Shown: piece by piece, positions 1-4,940 of the stretch
Numbering within the stretch: position 1 is the stretch's first letter
Layout: each line of letters starts with the position of its first letter
DNA from: an uncultured Eubacterium sp.
Lineage (GTDB): Bacteria > Bacillota > Clostridia > Lachnospirales > Lachnospiraceae
Direction: 5' to 3'
DNA length: 5,566 nt
Assembly (NCBI GenBank): GCA_958446835.1
Contig: CAUCXT010000087.1
Coordinates: 1 to 5,566, forward strand
The notes under the pieces: generated by a model
What the model was told of the DNA's origin: nothing
What the model saw: the letters and a program-made list of their open reading frames with translations, nothing else
The model's database searches: none
Made by a program: the position numbers and the translations under genes

Positions 1-83
1 TTTGAAGGAGTATATCGTAGAAAAATCAGCACATCAACAGAGCGTATTACTGAAATTTTCACTTTCCCCACATAGACAAAAAT

Positions 84-770
84 TCATTTGTTTATTTCCT
101 TATCATACACCTTTTTCGAGTATATAACTGCTACAACCGTTGCCAATAATAAATAAATCAACATAAAGATTGTGCCAGTCATTCCACTTGTATATACAGT
201 TGTAACTATAGTCAATAATCCGGTGACAATAATGCATATTGCACCAAAGCGATTACTCTTTCTCCACGTATTGTCATTATGCATACTCCAAGCTGTTCGT
301 AGTCCCACTACCGCATTTCGTTTTGCTTTTGTCATAAAATTTCCTAATACAATAAACATAATACCACATAAAATGCAAGAAACTTTTGCAATATCAATAG
401 TAGCTTGCAAGCTACCCGTATTTGCTTGTATCCATGAAGAGTAAAGAATAAAATAATGCATAATACCAAACATGATAGCCTGCGAAAGCCCTACAACACA
501 CAATACTTTAGCAGAAGATTTTGCTTCCATTTGTTCCTTTTCAGTTTTTGCTGTTATTGATTTTTTTTCAAATACATTGATTAGCAAATGCCAAAATAGT
601 GTAATAAACAAAATAATTACCGGGAAAATAAGACTTTCTGTTTTGCTTCCCCATCGGTCAGTATTTCCTTCCAAATCATGATGCATTGGTATAACATCCG
701 GCATAAACTGCAGTACCACACTTGTGACTACAACTGGAATCATTGCTACTATCCACATTATTTTTTTCAT
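84..770 (-). CDS. sdpI: SdpI-family immunity membrane protein (DUF1648 + SdpI domains)
   Basis: A 228-residue integral membrane protein with about six hydrophobic segments, near residues 4-22, 47-65, 88-108, 129-146, 174-192 and 200-217. The loop after the first segment has the DUF1648 signature (PMHHDLEGNTDRWGSK, 28-43). The loop before segment 5 has the SdpI hallmark: NAVVGLRTAWSM at 152-163, then W169, N173 and G176. In Bacillus subtilis SdpI gives immunity to the SdpC killing peptide and, when toxin is bound, holds the repressor SdpR at the membrane; the family there is about 200 residues, so this copy is full length. The ATG overlaps the sdpR stop as ATGA and has a GGAGG site 9 nt upstream inside sdpR, which indicates translational coupling. 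No sdpC-like toxin gene is visible, so it may protect against a foreign peptide or have drifted in function. The family assignment is strong; the ligand is inferred. Confidence 0.9.
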   Translation of the reverse strand: MKKIMWIVAMIPVVVTSVVLQFMPDVIPMHHDLEGNTDRWGSKTESLIFPVIILFITLFWHLLINVFEKKSITAKTEKEQMEAKSSAKVLCVVGLSQAIMFGIMHYFILYSSWIQANTGSLQATIDIAKVSCILCGIMFIVLGNFMTKAKRNAVVGLRTAWSMHNDNTWRKSNRFGAICIIVTGLLTIVTTVYTSGMTGTIFMLIYLLLATVVAVIYSKKVYDKEINK

Positions 771-1036
771 CTTTTTTTTCCTCCAAACTGATTAACCCAT
801 ATAATTAATTCATCAAAAACTGTGGTATTGATTTCATAATAAACAAAGTTTTTTTCTTTATATTCAGATACCAAATCAGCACTCTTTAATAGTCTCAAAT
901 GATAAGAAAGTGCTGCTGGTGTAATCTGCAATTCTTCCGCAATCTCTCCGGCATTTAATCGACCATTCTTTAGCATCGTAAGAATATCTCTTCTTTGACT
1001 GTCTGCTAACACTTTAAAAATATTTGTTTCTCCCAT
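767..1036 (-). CDS. sdpR: ArsR-family autorepressor, SdpR type
   Basis: An 89-residue winged helix-turn-helix regulator. The order is an N-terminal helix (FKVLADSQRRDILTML, 7-22), the HTH at about 28-56 with recognition helix around TPAALSYHLRLLK (39-51), and a beta wing at about 58-70 (YKEKNFVYYEIN). It has no cysteine and no ELCVCDL-type metal site, so it is not a metal sensor. The length matches B. subtilis SdpR (about 90 residues), and the next gene is SdpI, which together specify this ArsR subgroup. In the Bacillus system SdpR represses its own operon until SdpI with bound toxin sequesters it at the membrane. The chosen ATG has only a weak upstream site (AGG, 8 nt away). Two inverted repeats that flank its promoter are the likely operators. 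The family is well supported; autoregulation is inferred from known homologues and the operator layout. Confidence 0.9.
   Translation of the reverse strand: MGETNIFKVLADSQRRDILTMLKNGRLNAGEIAEELQITPAALSYHLRLLKSADLVSEYKEKNFVYYEINTTVFDELIIWVNQFGGKKR
780..784 (-). promoter_or_regulatory. sdpI ribosome binding site inside sdpR
   Basis: GGAGG on the minus strand lies within the Gly-Gly codons near the end of sdpR, 9 nt before the sdpI ATG. A run of eight A residues (772-779) fills most of the spacer. The ATGA overlap plus this embedded site implies reinitiation or coupled translation of sdpI after sdpR. Confidence 0.75.
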
Positions 1037-1045
1037 ATCTCTTGC

Positions 1046-1069
1046 CTATTTAAAATTTTCTTTAAATAG
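1046..1069 (-). promoter_or_regulatory. Operator 1 of sdpRI (perfect inverted repeat)
   Basis: A perfect 9-bp inverted repeat, CTATTTAAA, spacer ATTTTC, TTTAAATAG. It begins immediately downstream of the predicted -10 box and covers the expected transcription start near 1063. A dimeric ArsR-type repressor bound here would block initiation. The repeat is seen directly; binding by SdpR is inferred. Confidence 0.75.
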
Positions 1070-1098
1070 ATATTAACACACCTTTCTTTAATTTACAA
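1070..1098 (-). promoter_or_regulatory. sdpRI promoter
   Basis: On the minus strand, TTGTAA (1093-1098) and TAATAT (1070-1075) are separated by exactly 17 nt. Each matches the vegetative consensus at 4 of 6 positions. The predicted start at about 1063 gives a leader of about 27 nt before the sdpR ATG. Its position exactly between two copies of the same inverted repeat supports the call. Confidence 0.65.
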
Positions 1099-1101
1099 GT
1101 G

Positions 1102-1125
1102 GTGTTTAAAAAATTTTTTAAATAG
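1102..1125 (-). promoter_or_regulatory. Operator 2 of sdpRI (imperfect copy)
   Basis: The arms GTGTTTAAA and TTTAAATAG have the same 6-nt spacing as operator 1. One half-site is identical and the other matches at 7 of 9 positions. It ends 3 nt upstream of the -35 box, and its centre is 56 bp from the centre of operator 1, a little over five helical turns. It probably binds SdpR more weakly and may assist repression; this is inferred. Confidence 0.65.
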
Positions 1126-1151
1126 AAAAACACGCTGAAATATCAACGTGT
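1126..1151 (-). terminator. Intrinsic terminator closing the upstream unit
   Basis: On the minus strand ACACGTTGA and TCAGCGTGT form a 9-bp stem with one G·U pair and a TATT loop, followed directly by four T residues. On the plus strand the same pair is a C/A mismatch and no T-tract follows, so the signal favours minus-strand transcripts. It lies between the small CSIC gene and sdpRI and would stop read-through from the transfer operon. Confidence 0.7.
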
Positions 1152-1223
1152 CCATTTTGTCAATATAAAAAAACAACTAATTAACCAGCTGGAAACTTCA
1201 AGTTTTCCTTTCCTTAATGATTA

Positions 1224-1433
1224 CTAATATTCCTTAGAAATTGCTGCCACATCATACATTTCCATAAATGCATCCAAGTCCGCTGCATCCCGAATCAACA
1301 TAATCTCGTCAAAGTGTCCGGTATGAATATCTTTAAATCCAGCCACCTGTTCTCCGGTACAAATGCTACATTTAAGAACTGCTTTCTTATTTGTTTTATC
1401 ATATCGCGTCTTGTGTGGTTTCTTCTTAAACAT
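1224..1433 (-). CDS. Small CSIC-motif protein downstream of virB4, function unknown
   Basis: A 69-residue soluble protein. It has a basic N-terminus (MFKKKPHKTR), a Cys pair in KCSICTGEQVAGF (C22, C25, residues 21-33), then HTGHFDEIMLIRD (37-49) and an acidic, helical-looking C-terminus ending KEY. The frame could be extended upstream to an ATG at 1514, but the internal ATG at 1433 has a TGAGGT site 7 nt upstream, and the extension would run through a hairpin region, so I prefer the short form. I recall similar small Clostridia proteins carrying the label 'aspartate dehydrogenase', which is implausible for 69 residues, so I do not adopt it. Two Cys residues alone do not make a zinc site, although dimeric coordination is possible. 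It lies 84 nt after virB4 and is followed by a terminator. It is probably a real gene, with function unassigned. Confidence 0.7.
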   Translation of the reverse strand: MFKKKPHKTRYDKTNKKAVLKCSICTGEQVAGFKDIHTGHFDEIMLIRDAADLDAFMEMYDVAAISKEY

Positions 1434-1440
1434 AAGGAAT

Positions 1441-1446
1441 ACCTCA
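1441..1446 (-). promoter_or_regulatory. Ribosome binding site fixing the start of the CSIC gene
   Basis: TGAGGT on the minus strand is 7 nt upstream of the ATG at 1433. The longer in-frame start at 1514 falls just after the virB4 stop and has no comparable purine-rich site. This decides for the 69-residue product. Confidence 0.6.
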
Positions 1447-1455
1447 TTTATAATC

Positions 1456-1487
1456 ATCAAGGCCGGACATTCATCCGACCCCTTGAT
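1456..1487 (-). other. Imperfect hairpin between virB4 and the CSIC gene
   Basis: ATCAAGG pairs with CCTTGAT (7 bp). Inside that, CGGA pairs with TCCG across a 1x3 internal loop, and six nt form the apical loop. No T-tract follows on the minus strand (GATTATAAAT), so it is not a convincing terminator. It may be an mRNA processing or stabilising structure, or an operator for the promoter it overlaps. Confidence 0.45.
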
Positions 1488-1514
1488 TATACTACAGATT
1501 TTATAAAATTTCAT
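1486..1514 (-). promoter_or_regulatory. Candidate promoter for the CSIC gene
   Basis: A perfect TATAAT (1486-1491 on the minus strand) follows ATGAAA (1509-1514, 4 of 6 matches to TTGACA) after exactly 17 nt. Transcription would begin near 1479, inside the hairpin, and could give the small gene expression independent of the transfer operon. Such matches arise by chance in AT-rich gaps, so this is tentative. Confidence 0.35.
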
Positions 1515-1517
1515 CTG

Positions 1518-3896
1518 TTATCCCTGCAACATTGCTTCTTTTTTCTTCTGTTCCGCAATCTTTTCGTGAATATTGGTGTTATACAGCTTATAAAGGTCTG
1601 TATCCTTACTGATCTGGTTATCAAACGGAATTACCACTGAACCACACTTAATCAGTCCCATACCGGATGCAGTATTGGTTACGAAACGAAGCTGTGCCTC
1701 CGATACACCGATAACCTCTGCCATCTTGGAGCTGTCCGTATTTGCCTGCTTAAGGAGTGCCACGAACTCAGAGTTTGCAAGCATAGTTGTTGCAGTGTAG
1801 TTCTGTAACAGATCGACAACGTTCTGGGTAATACCCGTACATAAGCCACCCTGCTTACGCACCTTTTTCCAAAGCTGCTGCAAATACTTCGCTGAATACT
1901 CGGAATTTAGAAGCACATGGAACTCGTCAATATAGAGCCATGTTGCCTTGCCACGCTTTCCATTCTCCACAATCCTCTGCTGGATAGACTCCATCATTAC
2001 AAGCATGGTAATCGGACTAAGCTCTGCACCAAGGTCTCTGATACCATACACAGTAAATCTGTTATCTACATCCACGTTTGTCTGGTGATTGAAAATATTC
2101 AATGAACCGCTTACGAAAAGCTCAAGAGACAATGCAATATCCTTTGCTTCCTCTTCCGGCTGCTCTAAAAGCAAGTCATAAAAATCGCTCATAATCGGAA
2201 TATACTTCTCCCTGCTTCTGGCAATGTCGATATAGAGCTTTCTCACACATCGGTCAATAATGGACTTCTGACGGGAGTTTAAGCTGTCACCGATACACTG
2301 TTCACAAAGACCAAGCATGAACTCACCCTTTTCTCTTACCCAGCCCTTTGTATCGTTCTGGTCAAGATTCCATACATCCATGGCAAGGGGGTTCACATAG
2401 TTATCCGTATAAGTAGACATATTAACAACGGTTCCCCCATAAGTCTCGGCAATGTCAAAATACTCATTCATCGGGTCAATGACGATAATTTCATCATCCC
2501 CGGATAAGAATACACTTCCCATTTCCATCTTACAGAAGAAGGATTTACCGGAACCGGGAACACCAAATACAAATCCGTTACCATTAATCAGTTTCTTACG
2601 GTTTCCCACATTGATGTTCTTACTTATCTGGTTGATACCATAGTAATTGCCACCACTGTCGTTAAGCTCCTGCACGTTAAAAGGCATCAAAACTGCAAGG
2701 GACTGTGTAAGCATGGTTCTCATTGTTTCCACCTGTCTTACTCCAATCGGCAATGCGGTATTTAATGCCTCTCTCTGTTTCAGGAAATGCGTATCAATAG
2801 TACAGCTGTTACGCTTTCCAATGGTTTCGATTGTCTCACAGATACTGTCAAGCTCCTTCTTACTCTCAGCCATAACAATAATTGTCACGCCCACATAGAA
2901 CAGGCACTGGTCGTTCTCCCTGACATCATCCATAATTGCCTCAATCTCCCTTTTCTCGGTTCTCTTTGCATAAGAGATTTCCGTGGAAAAGTCGTTGTTC
3001 TTATTACGGACTCTCTGCTGCTTGATGATATCCGATTCAATACCAAGATACTTTTTCTGTAGGGTCTTTGTTGTCAGATCCTTCGGTACGGGAACCACAT
3101 CAATGCTTGTAATGGAGTGAACCGGCAGCGAAGTAATTTCATTGATGAAGCGGTCTGACAGGCTGCTCGGATACTTCTTGATAAACAGTGCCTTACAGAA
3201 CTTGCTCTCATCCTCAAAGTGATCCGGGAAGAACTTAATCATTCCGTTGCACAAATCATTCTTGAAATCTGCTCCAACCTTCTTTGCTTCCTTCAGACTA
3301 AAGTTGAAACTGTTTTCATCTCCAAGATGGTAATAGTCATAAAGTACCTTGATTCTTTCATCCCCCGAAAGCGGTACAATCTCTGCACCAAGCTCAATAA
3401 ATGCCTTATGAATGGTCGCCTCCAAAGTGGCAAACTGTGCCTTTGCCTCTTCAAAGTTCTTTCTCTCAATCGTGATGGTTAAGTATCTCTCCTGTTCAAT
3501 ACCCTGTCTGCCCCCACGAATCTTTTCCTCGATAATATCATTATAAATCTTACGGAAATGGTCATATCCGTCATCACAATAAGCAAGCAGTACCTTCTCT
3601 CTGAGGTCAATCATGTTCTTATTCTTGTTATTCACGGTAATCTTAAAATTACAGTCAAGAGAATTTAAGAACTTGCAGTATCTCTCAAAAATACCAATCT
3701 GCTCATCTTCGGTTGCAGTTGTGTAATTGATGTCCTGAAAACGGTAACACTTGCTGTATCTGTTTCTTGCGACCTCAAAAATACCATTTTCTGCAACTGC
3801 CATTATCTCAATGGTTTCCTGTATGGATTTTGGAGTTTTATACAAAGGCTCGCTGGCTTTCTTAAGCTCCTTAAATCCGTCTGCAAATAAACCCAT
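1518..3896 (-). CDS. virB4: VirB4-type conjugal transfer ATPase (Tn1549/CD1110-like)
   Basis: A 792-residue cytoplasmic or membrane-associated ATPase that powers assembly and operation of the conjugative type IV secretion channel. The N-terminal domain (about 1-410) is divergent, as is usual. The C-terminal P-loop domain has Walker A GVPGSGKS (445-452), followed by a second acidic patch IVIDPMNEY. Walker B is LYIDE (654-658, with D657 and E658). The conserved Gln motif TGITQN (687-692) is preceded by basic RKQGG (680-684). The length is typical of VirB4/TraE ATPases, and no frameshift is seen. The ATG at 3896 has AAGGAAGG 10 nt upstream. The gene follows prgI after 117 nt, the standard order in Gram-positive conjugative elements. 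In related elements I would expect a cell-wall hydrolase (NlpC/P60 or CHAP) next, but here the CSIC gene and then sdpRI follow. All catalytic motifs are intact, so the protein is probably functional. Confidence 0.95.
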   Translation of the reverse strand: MGLFADGFKELKKASEPLYKTPKSIQETIEIMAVAENGIFEVARNRYSKCYRFQDINYTTATEDEQIGIFERYCKFLNSLDCNFKITVNNKNKNMIDLREKVLLAYCDDGYDHFRKIYNDIIEEKIRGGRQGIEQERYLTITIERKNFEEAKAQFATLEATIHKAFIELGAEIVPLSGDERIKVLYDYYHLGDENSFNFSLKEAKKVGADFKNDLCNGMIKFFPDHFEDESKFCKALFIKKYPSSLSDRFINEITSLPVHSITSIDVVPVPKDLTTKTLQKKYLGIESDIIKQQRVRNKNNDFSTEISYAKRTEKREIEAIMDDVRENDQCLFYVGVTIIVMAESKKELDSICETIETIGKRNSCTIDTHFLKQREALNTALPIGVRQVETMRTMLTQSLAVLMPFNVQELNDSGGNYYGINQISKNINVGNRKKLINGNGFVFGVPGSGKSFFCKMEMGSVFLSGDDEIIVIDPMNEYFDIAETYGGTVVNMSTYTDNYVNPLAMDVWNLDQNDTKGWVREKGEFMLGLCEQCIGDSLNSRQKSIIDRCVRKLYIDIARSREKYIPIMSDFYDLLLEQPEEEAKDIALSLELFVSGSLNIFNHQTNVDVDNRFTVYGIRDLGAELSPITMLVMMESIQQRIVENGKRGKATWLYIDEFHVLLNSEYSAKYLQQLWKKVRKQGGLCTGITQNVVDLLQNYTATTMLANSEFVALLKQANTDSSKMAEVIGVSEAQLRFVTNTASGMGLIKCGSVVIPFDNQISKDTDLYKLYNTNIHEKIAEQKKKEAMLQG

Positions 3897-3943
3897 ATCT
3901 TTTCTACCTTCCTTTCTGCTTTACGCTTTCCTAATGGATTCAC

Positions 3944-3974
3944 GCACCACACCGGGAACAACCCCGGCTGGTGC
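3944..3974 (-). other. Strong imperfect hairpin in the prgI-virB4 gap
   Basis: GCACCA pairs with TGGTGC (6 bp) and CCGGG with CCCGG (5 bp), separated by a small 1x2 internal loop and closed by a six-nt loop. No T-run follows on either strand, so it is not a classical terminator. It sits 48 nt before the virB4 start, outside its ribosome binding site. It may tune relative PrgI and VirB4 levels by processing or partial attenuation; this is inferred. Confidence 0.55.
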
Positions 3975-4014
3975 CCGGATTGCTCCCCAAAGGAAGTCAA
4001 TCAAATCTGGTTAC

Positions 4015-4533
4015 TTATCTTGTTGCCTTGTAAATAACAAGTCCTGCCACAGCTGCAACCACAGCCACAATCATTCCAATCAGAATACCTTTTGTTTTTC
4101 TCTTCATAGCCTCAAAATCCTCCTTATTCCTGGTATTGTCGGTTACTTCCGGTTTTGCTCCCTTCCCGGCTTTTTTCTTCTTACCAGTGTTACTTTGTTC
4201 TGCCTCGTAAGCTTTAATTGTCTGCTCACTCTCCGTTGACACATAAGTCAAAGCCTTATTATGGAACATAAACTGAAGCTTTTTCCCCATATACTCGTAA
4301 AAGTTCATCCCGTTATAGGAATAGAACCCGCCAAGGGCAATCGGTGCCACACATGGAATTGCAACATAGGCTGCCCCCGTAAGACCGATATATTTATAAA
4401 GCAGAAGAACCAGTCCTCCGCCTACTACCACACTTGCCACAGAAAACAGCAGCTGTCTGGCAGTAAGTCCAAGAGCCACGGTTTCCTGATAGCGGTCAAT
4501 ATCCTTATTGATTTCAATTACCAATGTTCTCAC
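4015..4533 (-). CDS. prgI: PrgI-family conjugal transfer membrane protein
   Basis: A 172-residue inner-membrane component of the mating apparatus, in the position of VirB3. The N-terminus has the family pattern: INKDIDRYQE, then GLTARQ (22-27). Two hydrophobic segments follow, at about 28-47 and 52-72, then a Tyr-rich stretch (YSYNGMNFYEYMGKKLQ, 71-87). PrgI homologues I know are commonly about 110-130 residues. This one carries an extra tail with a Lys-rich linker (118-127) and a third hydrophobic segment (about 148-168) before the terminal YKATR. The start is GTG and overlaps the upstream stop as GTGA; translation from it gives the expected PrgI N-terminus. The ribosome site is only a loose purine run (GAGAGAG), so translation is probably coupled to the upstream gene. 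It sits directly before virB4, as expected for partners that interact in the secretion complex. Confidence 0.85.
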   Translation of the reverse strand: MRTLVIEINKDIDRYQETVALGLTARQLLFSVASVVVGGGLVLLLYKYIGLTGAAYVAIPCVAPIALGGFYSYNGMNFYEYMGKKLQFMFHNKALTYVSTESEQTIKAYEAEQSNTGKKKKAGKGAKPEVTDNTRNKEDFEAMKRKTKGILIGMIVAVVAAVAGLVIYKATR

Positions 4534-4928
4534 CTCGCTCTCTCTGTCACTTTGGTATCCCTGTCTTTTCCAATACCCGCTTCATACACCTGCATCCCAT
4601 CCGGGCACAGTTCCCTTAGTCTGTCCACATTGAACAGATAAAGAGGATATTCACAAAATCCGCTTCGTTTCATAAGTCCCGTAAATTCACCCAGCTCATT
4701 GTCAGCGATAAACTTCTCAAGCTCCGGCATATTGTTAAGGTCCACATATCCGCAGTAATCAGGGACTTTACCCATGAGATTTACAGTCAAATCCCCGTAA
4801 GGCTCCGGGTACTCCCCCTGCTCAACAAGACCAATATACATACACCCATTATTCAGATAAGTATTGATTTCCAGAGATACCTTAATCTCTCCTCCGTACT
4901 GGCTCTGTAAGTTTAATGTCTTTTCCAT
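4530..4928 (-). CDS. DUF4313-like ICE protein
   Basis: A 132-residue soluble protein with no signal peptide or membrane segment. Notable segments are GCMYIGLVEQGEYPEPYGDL (28-47), VPDYCGYVDLNNM (55-67), and LGEFTGLMKRSGFCEYPLYL (79-98). It matches what I know of the DUF4313 family, which is found in Tn1549-like elements between the TrbL-like gene and prgI. No catalytic motif is recognised. The ATG is well supported by AAGGAGGG (4933-4940), 4 nt clear of the ATG and in a 12-nt gap after the upstream gene. Its stop overlaps the prgI GTG by 4 nt. Co-translation with the channel genes suggests an accessory role in transfer; the biochemical function is unknown. Family assignment is from memory of conserved segments, so confidence is moderate. 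Confidence 0.75.
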   Translation of the reverse strand: MEKTLNLQSQYGGEIKVSLEINTYLNNGCMYIGLVEQGEYPEPYGDLTVNLMGKVPDYCGYVDLNNMPELEKFIADNELGEFTGLMKRSGFCEYPLYLFNVDRLRELCPDGMQVYEAGIGKDRDTKVTERAR

Positions 4929-4940
4929 CTAGCACCCTCC

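Noticed and set aside
1..83. Two plus-strand frames open from the left edge, one ending at a TAG at 73-75 and the other running into sdpI.
   Set aside because: Too short to show coding character and no recognisable domain. It could be the tail of a convergent gene, but the window gives no support.
1162..1208. Alternative minus-strand terminator: weak stem around CCAGCTGG followed by seven T residues.
   Set aside because: The stem has only about five weak pairs, or lies too far from the T-run. The 1126-1151 hairpin is clearly better, though this could act as a minor backup.
1434..1514. Upstream extension of the CSIC protein to a start at 1514 (96 residues).
   Set aside because: The internal ATG has a well-placed TGAGGT site, and the added 27 residues run through a hairpin and look unlike the compact domain.
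3944..3974. Transfer origin (oriT) or terminator reading of the prgI-virB4 hairpin.
   Set aside because: No T-tract on either strand, no relaxase gene adjacent, and no recognisable nick-site motif.
3803..4000. Minus-strand 65-codon frame overlapping the start of virB4.
   Set aside because: Non-ATG start, no ribosome site, and most of it is out of frame within virB4.
3751..4239. Plus-strand 162-codon open frame opposite virB4 and prgI.
   Set aside because: It lies antisense to two well-identified genes and their gap, with no domain signature. It is a shadow of their codon use.
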